Shown piece after piece: positions 9,401-17,780 of a stretch of 64,000 nucleotides of DNA; the stretch's first letter is position 1, and each line of letters begins with the position of its first letter. A program made the translations under genes and the position numbers. Location: NCBI GenBank assembly GCA_937927515.1, contig CALBDO010000002.1, forward strand, positions 15,001-79,000, in the 5' to 3' direction. A model generated the notes under the pieces. It made no database searches, was not told the DNA's origin, and saw only the letters and a program-made list of their open reading frames with translations. The DNA comes from Candidatus Kapaibacterium sp. GTDB taxonomy: Bacteria; Bacteroidota; Ignavibacteria; Kapaibacteriales; UBA2268.

Positions 9401-12400
9401 CGGGCATTGTGCCATCGCCGTGAATGAAAAATTTTAATTTTTTGTAATAGAAAATGTCCAACTGACGAAAATATCGGACCGCAAGACGTTCCTCGCCATA
9501 CCTCAAGTTTTTGACAGTCAATGATAATGATTGTTCATTTGTTCTAACTATTCTTGTCGGGTCGGGATTATCGAGACGGCGCGGGGCTTGTACGCCCGGC
9601 GGCATTGTGTAAAAATCGGGTGCTTTATTATTTTCTTCCAAGTTCACGAAAGAAACAGAAAGGACACTGTCATTTTGGTCCACATTAGTCTGGATATTAT
9701 TATTTCTCTGCCAATGTGCTCCAACAAGGCGCCATTCAACAATTGCTAATTTTGCTAATCCTCCTTTGAACCAAACTCGGGCATATTGTATGTTCGCAAA
9801 CGTAGGATTTCCAACGATTTTATTCGGTTTTCTCACTGGTATACGATATAAAAACCAACCTTTATCTGGATTGCCCCCAACAATTTGCGGATTTGTGTTT
9901 GGGTCGGGGTTAAGTTGTACTTCATATTGAAAATAGTCGTTTGCTAACGAAATTGTTTGTCCATTATTTTTATTCAAAACTTCTTGGTCGGGGAATTGGC
10001 CCATTTCCGAAATAGCATTTCCTTCGAAATTATTGAATTGAACAAAATCAGATGGATTTCGCTGGCTGTCATCTTTTCCAAAATCAAACTTAAAATTATC
10101 TCTTGCTGGGTCGTTTTCAAGACTTAAAGGATAGGGATAAACTTGTCTCTCTTTTTCATCATTTAAACCATCTATACCCACATCTTCACCAAGGTCGACA
10201 ATACCATTGGGCATAGGACTGGCTGATGTAATACCATCCTCGGTGTCGAGCCTTTGGTTTGGAATTATGTCCTCGCTTATCTGACCAAGTTCAATAAACA
10301 TTTTTGTCCTGCCGGGTTCATATTGTTGAATTTGCATCATAATTTCTATAAATTCTATGTTATCATTATCAAAATTTGTGTTGAACGTGGATATGAGTTT
10401 GGTCATCCCAGCCCAAATTCGCGAACGGTTTTCTGGTTTGTTTCCAAATGCATTGAGTGTATCGAAATTAGGATTGAGGGGGTCGGTAAAATCTGGGTTT
10501 GTATTGTAAATTCCTCTGAAAAGCGGGTCGAACTCGATAAATAGCGGCGAGAGATTTGCTTGTCCTGGTATGTAATCTCTATTTGGATAAACATCTCTTA
10601 TAGGAATTCTTGGCAGGGCGTATTGATACCAAAACATTCTACCACGAAACTTTGCTCTGGTTGAGTCGTCTATTCCGATGGTCTCGTCCTGGGGAGGAGA
10701 ACTATGTATCCAAAGCGATGGTGTTAAACTCAGAGAAATGTACCTTTGGGCACCTTCGAAATCATCAATGTAAACAACCGGCGAACTTTTGTCGCTAGCA
10801 ACATCGGAAGTGCGCCTATTGGGATTTGGCATCATCATTGCCCATTCGCCGCGGACATTGAAAGAAGATGTGGCTTTTGTTTCGTAAAAAGGCAGTAAAT
10901 CAACTATTTTGGTCAGCCATGGAAGCTCCCAATTCATACGAGCATCAAAGCCAAACATAGTATTTTGAACGGGCTCTTCGCCAAGGCGAACTCTATCGGT
11001 AACCAGCGATTGATTATAAAACATTGTTGTAAAGCCAAGGGCTCCTTCGCCAGTGCGCGATTTAAACAATTGGTAATCTGCACGCAAACCAAGAAGAGTT
11101 CTGGTTGTGATACTGAAAATATCCTGCTGTTCATATTCAATCTTCAAATTAGCGTTTGGCAGCGAAGCTCTGGGATTCCTTAAAGTAAGTGTACCGGAGT
11201 AGTAATCGATTATGTAATCATCGTACTCACGTAAGGGTACACCATCTAACGTAACACGCACACTATTTGGCGTCAAATTGAATGCTCCAAGAGAAATTCT
11301 ATCGGTAAATCTACCAGAAACCTCTCCAGAGATTACAAAGCGGTCTCGAGCGGTATTTCTACGAGCGACGTCGTAAGTTGTGTCGTATACTTCACCAAAG
11401 ACAAACTGTTCAGCAAGTTGTGGTGTTCCGGCACGCTCGAAATAGTCCCTTAACCCCTCGCGAAATGGTTCGAGGCTTGGAAAGGTTATCTCTCCATAAA
11501 TAGGGTCGAAGAAAGGCGGGCGGAGGTCGAATTGTCCATCACCCGGGGGTGCACCAGTGGAGTTGTTAATTTGGTCGACTCGCAAAATAGAAACAAGCTT
11601 ATCTGGAACTCCTGGAAGAACATCAGTGGAGTCGTTTCCCTGATTTATGTACCAAATGTTGATTTTTGTATCGTTAACTGATACATTTGTTGCATTTATT
11701 TGATAAATATTTTTCATCTGACGCGCCCAAAGCGATTTATATGCTGGCAATAAGTTTGGTCTATAGATTAATTTCAAAATCAACGTGTCCTTTTCTCCGA
11801 CAAGTGTAGAAAGAGTTCCATAATATAAATCATCAGTGGTATCAATTGTTTCCCCTTCGATTCGATAAGCAACTGCATAATAGCGGTCTTGACGCATATT
11901 TAAAATTTTTAAGGTACCAAGGTTATAATCTATCTTATACCGAGTGGAATCTATACGAAGGAAAGTACCGCGTTCGACGACACCAGTTTGAATTGGCGTA
12001 AATTTAATGCTTGCAGGATAAAGTTCATTTTTTCGCATTCGCTTTGGTTCTAAGTCTGCAAAAGCAACGGCATTGCCACCAAAAGCATTATCGCGAACAT
12101 CAGTAGTAGACTCATAAACCTCAATTTCCTTTATTCTGTAATACGATGAAGATTGCGGGATAACTGGCGTTGCACTTTTAAAATACTCTCTGTAGATATT
12201 TCTGTATGCTGTGTCGAGGAAGAAGTTATTTTTAGCATAATCATAAGCTCGCAAGGAGAAATATTGCTTGCTACTACCACCACGAACATCAACAAAACGA
12301 CGCTCGCCACGCTTCTGAGATGCAATGGTCTTCAAGAACAAAGGACCGAATTGGAAATCTGCACGAACGCCAAACAAAGCTTGCCCACCACCAATCAATG

Positions 12401-13223
12401 TCGAGGGAACTGGCATAGTTACATTCCCAACTTCGATTAGCTTTATGATGTCGTCGTCTTCGCCAGTATAGCCTATTTTAAATTTATTGTCAAAGTCAAA
12501 TTGCCTCCGCGTGTTCCAATCTGTACCAATCGAGAGCTTATCTCCGATTTTTCCAGTGACATTCACCCGAATGTCTTGGCTAAAAATTGGTGAAGATTGC
12601 GACTGCCCAAATGCCGACGTAGAGCCCAGGTTCTGCAAATCCCAACGCCAGCCCACGCGTATATTCACTTCACCATTTACATTCAGACTAACCTGTGGTT
12701 TGCCAAAAATAGTTATTATCGGGTTCGATGGTATTGGAATTGTCAAACCAGTAGCTTGACTAAGTATTCGAGCAATGTCCCCACCACTTAAAGCAACTTT
12801 TAAGTCGTAACTATTGCACAAAGAATCCCAAATTTGTCTTTGTATTGCTTCTTTTCGAATTGCTAAGTATTCTTCGAAAGGGATATTGTAGTCCTCGCTA
12901 ATTGGTACTTGCCAAAAGTAATATCGATAATGAAAATAAGAGGCGCTAGAGTCGATGTCGAAATATTTTATTAGACCTTCTGGAATGTATCGGAATCGGG
13001 GATTATCATAATCTGGATATCGGTAGAATAAATTTTGCCGAAGCAAATTCTTCTCTGGTATTTTTGTTCTCTTGAACTCGGGCACATAAATATTAAGTAA
13101 TGTAGTATCTAATTGCTGTGCAATGGAATAAAATTGTGGTAAAAGCAAGAGGAGTATAATGCAATTTTTCTTTATCTGTATAAAAACCTTTTGATACACA
13201 TTGTAGCCACGCTTATATTTCAC
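6453..13223 (-). CDS. sprA: SprA, giant outer-membrane translocon of the type IX secretion system
   Basis: 2256 residues, within the usual size range for SprA/Sov. A signal peptide (IILLLLLPQFYSIAQ) is followed by long beta-strand-rich repeats typical of the 36-strand barrel: GDKLSIGTDWNTRRQFDFDN, VFGEVYDTTYDV, YIDDFEGAQRYISL (a family hallmark), IRVGWRWDLQNLG, and a barrel-like C-terminus ending in aromatic and charged strands. SprA is the channel through which CTD-tagged cargo crosses the outer membrane. The frame opens with GTG at 13223, preceded by GGGGATAA. A second GTG at 13199 would shorten the leader to MYQKVFIQIKKN and lies inside one arm of a 14-bp inverted repeat. Zero-base spacing to the FAD oxidase gene suggests one transcript. 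Confidence 0.95.
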   Translation of the reverse strand: MKYKRGYNVYQKVFIQIKKNCIILLLLLPQFYSIAQQLDTTLLNIYVPEFKRTKIPEKNLLRQNLFYRYPDYDNPRFRYIPEGLIKYFDIDSSASYFHYRYYFWQVPISEDYNIPFEEYLAIRKEAIQRQIWDSLCNSYDLKVALSGGDIARILSQATGLTIPIPSNPIITIFGKPQVSLNVNGEVNIRVGWRWDLQNLGSTSAFGQSQSSPIFSQDIRVNVTGKIGDKLSIGTDWNTRRQFDFDNKFKIGYTGEDDDIIKLIEVGNVTMPVPSTLIGGGQALFGVRADFQFGPLFLKTIASQKRGERRFVDVRGGSSKQYFSLRAYDYAKNNFFLDTAYRNIYREYFKSATPVIPQSSSYYRIKEIEVYESTTDVRDNAFGGNAVAFADLEPKRMRKNELYPASIKFTPIQTGVVERGTFLRIDSTRYKIDYNLGTLKILNMRQDRYYAVAYRIEGETIDTTDDLYYGTLSTLVGEKDTLILKLIYRPNLLPAYKSLWARQMKNIYQINATNVSVNDTKINIWYINQGNDSTDVLPGVPDKLVSILRVDQINNSTGAPPGDGQFDLRPPFFDPIYGEITFPSLEPFREGLRDYFERAGTPQLAEQFVFGEVYDTTYDVARRNTARDRFVISGEVSGRFTDRISLGAFNLTPNSVRVTLDGVPLREYDDYIIDYYSGTLTLRNPRASLPNANLKIEYEQQDIFSITTRTLLGLRADYQLFKSRTGEGALGFTTMFYNQSLVTDRVRLGEEPVQNTMFGFDARMNWELPWLTKIVDLLPFYETKATSSFNVRGEWAMMMPNPNRRTSDVASDKSSPVVYIDDFEGAQRYISLSLTPSLWIHSSPPQDETIGIDDSTRAKFRGRMFWYQYALPRIPIRDVYPNRDYIPGQANLSPLFIEFDPLFRGIYNTNPDFTDPLNPNFDTLNAFGNKPENRSRIWAGMTKLISTFNTNFDNDNIEFIEIMMQIQQYEPGRTKMFIELGQISEDIIPNQRLDTEDGITSASPMPNGIVDLGEDVGIDGLNDEKERQVYPYPLSLENDPARDNFKFDFGKDDSQRNPSDFVQFNNFEGNAISEMGQFPDQEVLNKNNGQTISLANDYFQYEVQLNPDPNTNPQIVGGNPDKGWFLYRIPVRKPNKIVGNPTFANIQYARVWFKGGLAKLAIVEWRLVGAHWQRNNNIQTNVDQNDSVLSVSFVNLEENNKAPDFYTMPPGVQAPRRLDNPDPTRIVRTNEQSLSLTVKNLRYGEERLAVRYFRQLDIFYYKKLKFFIHGDGTMPDNLVPGAIPVAYAFIRFGIDSMNYYEYRVPLLRGWQDIEIDLEELSSVKQIRDTNRIYQRQVFPVRNNPLASYAIRGNPILTRVLFFGFGIANPAERYPNELTTTMWIDELRLISPENRNDWAAVASSELKLADFASLNTSFNFTRPNFHRLEERFGNRLNSSNFSVTALASAEKLLPKFLQKFKIPFTYTHTEVFENPEFIANNDIKLKEASDAAYDKAIQGGATPLEARKAADELILRSQTLRVLDSWAVTGMRFGIPINHWLINETFNKIALGYSYSQEFERSPLYLHRFNWNWNLSLQYSNSIPELLTLRPLAWIKAGFFSIYSDWKLNFLPNNIGLSLNMSRRRQTEQSRFLDFPSPVIRNFTAVRNAQFSWKISENGFLNPIVDYSFSTTSTLAPYELDEFGRQRTGTEIAKIIFFRNGNIMNFGQNNIHTQNITINVRPKWPLGKYSRYIDNTGSYQVNYNWNDPLAEDFKIKNIVKNASWNSNIRFNASLRYKSLLEDILGMQVRPQPFATPTTVKDTTPKTFWQKVGSIAKSIFVDFDKVDFVFTQTNSSNNPGVFGGTGFDNFWARGMTFRASQENFGPSFAYQLGLVGSPHGSFFLAPSSTFPFFAFKTTVGRRPENAILQENFNQRTSFEIKTTRQLWKGANLDLNWKTELGFNKNQTVLTDAQGNPFFTNVIATQSFARTFLTLPSIFWINVFNNNVENVLNLYNAEKEKILASNLDTIKKNQLLLNALSESFRKGLEAFSIFTGDAGKFLPGINWAFRWEGLEKWALLAPIAPKRILIEHIYTSKYQENMLINDNGKAIQGQTVQYGFQPFVGISVSFDEKKYKGIFTASLRYNTSTSFQINSTARSTITRQTTDEVQAQASYTLRGFEFPLFNLVLRNDVEFSFLGSYRRNKRATYDVLNYTGEKGRTLDGNTQIIIEPRARYSVSQRLSASFFMRYEGTFTEGASSPGFSNFQVGLDIRLSISGGR

Positions 13224-13294
13224 AGCTTATCCCCAAAACAAAATAGTCAACTTTTTGCAAATTTTTCAGAAAATGTAAAAGTGTATCAAAAGGT
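13186..13294. repeat. Perfect 14-bp inverted repeat flanking the sprA start codon
   Basis: ACCTTTTGATACAC at 13186-13199 and its exact reverse complement GTGTATCAAAAGGT at 13281-13294 are separated by 81 bases. That loop contains the sprA GTG start (13221-13223) and the GGGG ribosome-binding sequence. In sprA mRNA the arms could pair as a long stem closing off the initiation region. Alternatively they are two operator half-sites. The coding-side arm contains the alternative GTG start at 13199. Confidence 0.7.
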
Positions 13295-13535
13295 CACTAA
13301 GCTAAATTATTTTGTTTTACAAGCAAATACAAAATTATAAAAAAAATTAACGAATAAAAATCAAATTAAGTAATTTTCGACAGCAAAGAAACTTTTTATA
13401 ATCTCTAACCCTAATGTGTAACTTTACTGATGTTTCGTAATCGTCTGAGTTCACCATAGAATTTACCATTAAAATCACATACAGACTTCAATTTACTTGA
13501 AAAGAAATCGTAGGAAGTAGCGAATCATATTTTTT

Positions 13536-13605
13536 AGAAGGAGGTGTAAAATTGTTGCAAAGATGTCGTATTTTGTGTTGCAAGCAATGTCAGCACCAAA
13601 TTTAA
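13536..13605 (+). other. Strong Shine-Dalgarno-like sequence with tiny Cys-rich frame, in a 0.57-kb gene-free stretch
   Basis: The 13224-13792 interval between sprA and rplS has no recognised gene. Within it, AGAAGGAGGTG (13536-13546) is nearly the full complement of a typical 16S rRNA 3' end. It stands five bases before TTG-TTG, which opens a 17-codon frame (13552-13605) reading LLQRCRILCCKQCQHQI. An overlapping ATG frame (13563-13691, 42 residues) is 16 bases away, too far for ideal use. Either may be a small peptide or a decayed gene start. I recognise neither. Confidence 0.25.
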
Positions 13606-13792
13606 GCACAATAGTTCAAAATTTTCGAAACAGTTGTATGTTTCTCAAAAGTAGCTTGCTTCATCAATTGGAAAATAACCACAAGATATAGTTGTTGCTC
13701 CACGGGATTACTTTGCGTTATAAATTGTCAAGCACAACTGTATTAAGTAAGATTTTTGTGTTTGTGGTAGCTTTATTACAATTGCTTATATT

Positions 13793-14179
13793 TCATTGAG
13801 CGCGAAGTTTTTGGCGAATTTTACGCTCGCTCATCCCACGTAAGTAATAGAGTTTTGCTCTTCGCACTTTGCTCGATTGGAGAACACTGATACTTTGAAT
13901 CATTGGTGAATACAAAGGGAAAATTCTTTCAACACCCACACCATTGGAAACCTTGCGTACGCAGAATGTTTCGTTTGGTCCTTCCCCCCGCCGATAAAGA
14001 ACAATCCCTTTGAAATTTTGAATTCTTTCTTTATCGCCTTCGACTACTCGCACAGCAACATTTACAATATCGCCAGGTTTGAAATCGGATAATTTCGAAA
14101 GTTCTTCTGCACCGCCTTCTTTGCGTATCTGATTGGTTTTCTCTCTTATATAATTTTTAACTAAATCAAGCTTGTTCAT
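13793..14179 (-). CDS. rplS: 50S ribosomal protein L19
   Basis: About 128 residues from the ATG at 14179, which follows GAGGACGAA at good spacing; an upstream TTG at 14194 is less likely. The L19 fold signatures are visible: [54 protein letters not shown], and [21 protein letters not shown] at the C-terminus. It sits at the 30S-50S interface. In many bacteria rplS ends an rpsP-rimM-trmD operon. Here the upstream neighbour is a divergent PLP enzyme gene, so rplS is alone. Confidence 0.97.
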   Translation of the reverse strand: MNKLDLVKNYIREKTNQIRKEGGAEELSKLSDFKPGDIVNVAVRVVEGDKERIQNFKGIVLYRRGEGPNETFCVRKVSNGVGVERIFPLYSPMIQSISVLQSSKVRRAKLYYLRGMSERKIRQKLRAQ

Positions 14180-14403
14180 TTCGTCCTCATTCAAAAAAGA
14201 GTTACAAAATTACAAATATTTTCGGTATAAAAAAAATTTTTCTGTCGGAGGAAAATTTTATTTATTATTTGCGATAACTTAGCTAGTTGAGATAAATACC
14301 ACCACGAAGATTTATCAAATAATTAACCCCAATTTTTGCTTAAAATATATTTGTGTTTTTCCAACTATTTATTTAATTTACTTTTTTACAAAGTATTATT
14401 AAA

Positions 14404-15594
14404 ATGACTATGGAAACTGATGATAATATGGGTTTAAGCACAAAATGTGTGCATTCTGGTATCAAAGACTATGAATTCGGACCTGTAATTCCTCCAATTT
14501 ATCAAACATCAACATTTAAGTTTAAAGATGCAGAACAAGGAGCACGCCTTTTCAAAGGCGAGGAGCATGGGTACATTTACACGCGTATGCTAAATCCAAC
14601 TGTCGAAGCAATGGAAAATGCCATAGCCGAGTTGGAAGGTGGTGCATATTCGATTGGTTGCGCAAGTGGTATGGCTGCAATAGCCCTAATATTTTTTACA
14701 CTTACAAAAAGTGGCGACCACGTAATATGTGGAAAGTCTATCTATGGTGCTACCTCCTCTTTTCTTCTACAGACACTAACAAAATTTGGCGTCGAGTCGA
14801 CTTTTGTAGATACTTCAAATATTAATGAAATTGAGAACGCATTACGAGAAAATACCAAGATAATCTTTTTCGAAACCCCAGCAAATCCCACTTTAACTGT
14901 AAGCGATATCCAACAAATAGCAAATCTTGCACATTTGTATGGTGCTAAGGTAGTTGTAGACAATACATTTATGAGTCCCATTCTACAAAGGCCCTTGGAG
15001 CTTGGTGCCGATATTGTTGTGCACAGCATGACTAAATTCATAAATGGCCACGCCGACGTTGTAGCTGGAATTGTTGTACTAAAAAACGCCGACGATTATC
15101 CTACTTTTCGTAAAATGTCTAATTTAATAGGCGGAGTAATAGACCCATTCAATGCTTTTTTGGTGCACCGAGGTGTGAAGACATTAGAAATTCGGATGAA
15201 AAAACATTGCGAAAACTCGTTAAAAATCGCAACCTATTTGGAGGCTCATCCAAAAGTTGAAAGGGTCTTCTATCCATATTTACGCTCGCATCCACAGTAC
15301 GAACTTTCCCTTGCGCAAACAAAAGGTGGAGGTGGGGTAATATCCTTTGAATTAAAAGGTGGATTTGAAGCTGGCAAAACTTTGATGAATAACGTTAAAA
15401 TATGGCAACTTGCGGTGAGCCTTGGTGGTGTAGAATCCTTGATTCAGCATCCAGCAAGTATGACCCACGCAAGTATGGACGAGGAACTACGCGCCGAGGC
15501 TGGAATAAAAGATGGACTGGTACGGCTATCTGTGGGAATAGAGGATGTCGACGACCTTATTTGGGGTCTCGAACAAGGATTAAAACGGATTTAA
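14404..15594 (+). CDS. PLP-dependent gamma-family enzyme (methionine gamma-lyase / cystathionine gamma-lyase type)
   Basis: 396 residues, full length for the Cys/Met-metabolism PLP family. Visible: GYIYTRMLNPTVEAMENAIAELEGG, SGMAAIAL, a DNTF loop, SMTKFINGHADVVAG with the PLP lysine, and SLGGVESLIQHPASMTHASM. Overall it reads most like bacterial methionine gamma-lyases. However, the Cys that marks classical MGL active sites (YGCT) is Ala here (YGATSS), so cystathionine gamma-lyase, gamma-synthase or homocysteine-type activity is equally possible. It is divergent from rplS and followed after 13 bases by a small coiled-coil gene. A TATATTTG element at 14346-14353 resembles a Bacteroidota -7 box. 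Confidence 0.85.
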   Translation: MTMETDDNMGLSTKCVHSGIKDYEFGPVIPPIYQTSTFKFKDAEQGARLFKGEEHGYIYTRMLNPTVEAMENAIAELEGGAYSIGCASGMAAIALIFFTLTKSGDHVICGKSIYGATSSFLLQTLTKFGVESTFVDTSNINEIENALRENTKIIFFETPANPTLTVSDIQQIANLAHLYGAKVVVDNTFMSPILQRPLELGADIVVHSMTKFINGHADVVAGIVVLKNADDYPTFRKMSNLIGGVIDPFNAFLVHRGVKTLEIRMKKHCENSLKIATYLEAHPKVERVFYPYLRSHPQYELSLAQTKGGGGVISFELKGGFEAGKTLMNNVKIWQLAVSLGGVESLIQHPASMTHASMDEELRAEAGIKDGLVRLSVGIEDVDDLIWGLEQGLKRI

Positions 15595-15607
15595 TTGAGC
15601 ATTACCT

Positions 15608-15862
15608 ATGAAGAAAAAAATTGAACCCAGAAGAATCTTTGAAGAACTTGCAGAGATGGGTGTATTGGGAGATTTACTTAGTCACCAATGGAGAGAATTC
15701 TACGACAATAATGAAAAATTTCGCGAGGATATAAACGAAATCCTTTTAAAATTATCTACAGAAAGGGTTACAGTTCTGGAAAAGTACTTTCTCGACAAAC
15801 TTTGCGAAAGTCTCCAATTTTTTTTGGATTACAATAAACAATGGATGAATCAAAAGCTATAG
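15608..15862 (+). CDS. Small hypothetical protein, helical
   Basis: 84 residues, highly charged and predicted to be all-helical, with no recognised family. It overlaps the next gene by 22 bases, so the two are probably translationally coupled, and it lies 13 bases after the PLP enzyme gene. The paired arrangement with a tail-anchored coiled-coil protein suggests the two products act together. This is inference from gene order only. Confidence 0.6.
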   Translation: MKKKIEPRRIFEELAEMGVLGDLLSHQWREFYDNNEKFREDINEILLKLSTERVTVLEKYFLDKLCESLQFFLDYNKQWMNQKL

Positions 15863-16743
15863 GAACCGAAATCAAAGGATTGTTTGAAACAATCAAACGT
15901 CAGGCAATCGAGTATTCGAAAGCTTTTGAATTTCTTGAACAAACGAAACAGGATATTCTACATAAACTAAACGATTTGGAGAATTTTTCGCAAAATATTT
16001 CAAAACTTCTCGATGAAAAAATTAATATCGTTGAAGATACATTAAATGATTTTATAACCTCGTTTCAGCAAAAAACAGCAACCTTTGAGAATGTATACCA
16101 AAATCTCGAGGCAATCGAAAAGCTTAAGAACGAACTTCATAAGCTACATTCCGACTTAAAAATAAAGCTTCTACAGGTGGACAATCTGATTAAAACTTTA
16201 GAGAACAAGATGGAAATGGAATTCGAGACCCATACACAAAAGGTAATGGAAAGAATAGAAGAAGAAACAGATTCTACATTAAAAATGTTGGAAGTGAAAT
16301 ATGCATTGAAATTTAAATCAATAGATGAAAAAATCTCCAATATAGACCAAAAATTGTTTAACCAAGCTGTTACACAATCACGATTTAGCAAAGCAATATA
16401 CGACGAAGTAGATACAATCAAAGAAAATCTTCAAAATTTAAAGCAAACGCTATACGAAGAGCGACAACGAATAGAAGGACGGTTTTCGGAGTTCTCCGAG
16501 GAATTAAACAAAAAATTTATTAAATTAGACCAAATCCTAACAAATTTTGAACAACAAACAGAGGCAACACTACAAAGTAAAGAAGGAACTTCGGAGAAAT
16601 TGAAAGAAGAGATAAGAGTTTTGTTTCAAAGCCTAAACGAATTGAGAGGAACAAAAGAAAAACTGGATAGAAAAATTAGAAATATTTTGATTCTATTTAC
16701 AATCTTATTTATTTTAGCAATAGTTTTAGGCTTAATTATTTAA
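15841..16743 (+). CDS. Coiled-coil protein with C-terminal membrane anchor
   Basis: 300 residues. Residues about 10-275 are almost continuous heptad-type coiled coil, very rich in Glu, Lys, Gln and Leu and with no Gly/Pro breaks of note. The last 20 residues (ILILFTILFILAIVLGLII) form one hydrophobic segment at the extreme C-terminus. This is a tail-anchored layout that places the coil in the cytoplasm. It has no N-terminal signal. It resembles structural or scaffold proteins, but I recognise no family. It is coupled to the preceding 84-residue gene and lies 29 bases before pfkA. Confidence 0.7.
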   Translation: MDESKAIGTEIKGLFETIKRQAIEYSKAFEFLEQTKQDILHKLNDLENFSQNISKLLDEKINIVEDTLNDFITSFQQKTATFENVYQNLEAIEKLKNELHKLHSDLKIKLLQVDNLIKTLENKMEMEFETHTQKVMERIEEETDSTLKMLEVKYALKFKSIDEKISNIDQKLFNQAVTQSRFSKAIYDEVDTIKENLQNLKQTLYEERQRIEGRFSEFSEELNKKFIKLDQILTNFEQQTEATLQSKEGTSEKLKEEIRVLFQSLNELRGTKEKLDRKIRNILILFTILFILAIVLGLII

Positions 16744-16772
16744 AGTTTTGTCCATTAAAGCAAAGAGGGAAC

Positions 16773-17780
16773 ATGAAAGTAGCTGTAATGACTGGAGGAG
16801 GAGATTCTCCGGGAATGAATGCTTTTATAAGAGCAGTAGTTCGTAGTTGTTTAAACTTAAAACCAGCAACATCAGTTTGGGGAATAATCGACGGTTGGCG
16901 TGGACTTATTGATGGGAACTTTCGTAAAATGAACAAGAAAGACACTGCTGGAATCGCTCATCAAGGAGGAACGATACTCGGTACATTGCGTGTACCAGAG
17001 CTGAAAGAAGATAGAGACCTTCAAGAGGCTTGTGCTTTCAACTTGCACGATAATTACTTCGACTACTTATTTTTAATTGGTGGAAATGGTAGCTTGGCAG
17101 CAGCGAATGTTATAAATAACATTATCAACGAAAAGGGGCTACGAACCAAAATTCTTGTTGCACCTGGTTCGATAGACAATGATGTTTGCAATAATTATGG
17201 CTATTCTATTGGCTTTTATAGTGCAATAGACAAAAGTTTAGAGATGCTTGAATGGATACGCGACACAGCTTCGGCCCACCGACGTGTCTATATCATAGAA
17301 TCGATGGGTCGTGATTCTGGTTATCTTGCATTCTTCGCCGGGGTTGCAACTGGTGCAGAGCATATTATACTCCCGACAGATGACGTTGATTACGAGGAAC
17401 TTGTAAATTTAATCAGTGAAAGAGACCGCGACACGAGAATAATCGTTGCAGAGGGATATCCCAAGACTGCAGATGAAATACGAAAAATCCTCGAAGAAAT
17501 TTTCGCTCGTAGAAATATAAAGCACGAAATACGGCATGTAGACATGGGGTATTTTCAACGTGGCGGTAAAGCTGCTATAAAAGACATACTAACTGCAAGC
17601 TGGTTAGGATATTCAATGGTTCTGGATGCTTTCAAAGGCACCGACAGTGCTTTTTACATTTGTTTCCACCCTGGTGAAGAGCCGACACGACTTCGTCTGG
17701 ATGTAGCAGTAGATTTCTCTAAAACTTCTCATTTAGATATTCCACAAAATTTGAAGGCGTTTGCCGAGGCTCTAAGGTAA
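16773..17780 (+). CDS. pfkA: 6-phosphofructokinase
   Basis: 335 residues. It phosphorylates fructose 6-phosphate to the 1,6-bisphosphate in glycolysis. Visible: GGGDSPGMNAFIRAV at the nucleotide site, GGTILGTLRVPE, PGSIDNDV with Ser133, Asp135 (general base) and Asp137, HRRVYIIESMGRDSGYLA, and FQRGG. The Gly after the Pro of PGSIDND is the ATP-type residue, where PPi-dependent enzymes have Lys. The GGDGS loop of classical enzymes is GGNGS here (Asn105), so the Asp that helps bind magnesium in the E. coli enzyme is Asn. The 3' end overlaps convergent thpR by 9 bases. Confidence 0.93.
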   Translation: MKVAVMTGGGDSPGMNAFIRAVVRSCLNLKPATSVWGIIDGWRGLIDGNFRKMNKKDTAGIAHQGGTILGTLRVPELKEDRDLQEACAFNLHDNYFDYLFLIGGNGSLAAANVINNIINEKGLRTKILVAPGSIDNDVCNNYGYSIGFYSAIDKSLEMLEWIRDTASAHRRVYIIESMGRDSGYLAFFAGVATGAEHIILPTDDVDYEELVNLISERDRDTRIIVAEGYPKTADEIRKILEEIFARRNIKHEIRHVDMGYFQRGGKAAIKDILTASWLGYSMVLDAFKGTDSAFYICFHPGEEPTRLRLDVAVDFSKTSHLDIPQNLKAFAEALR

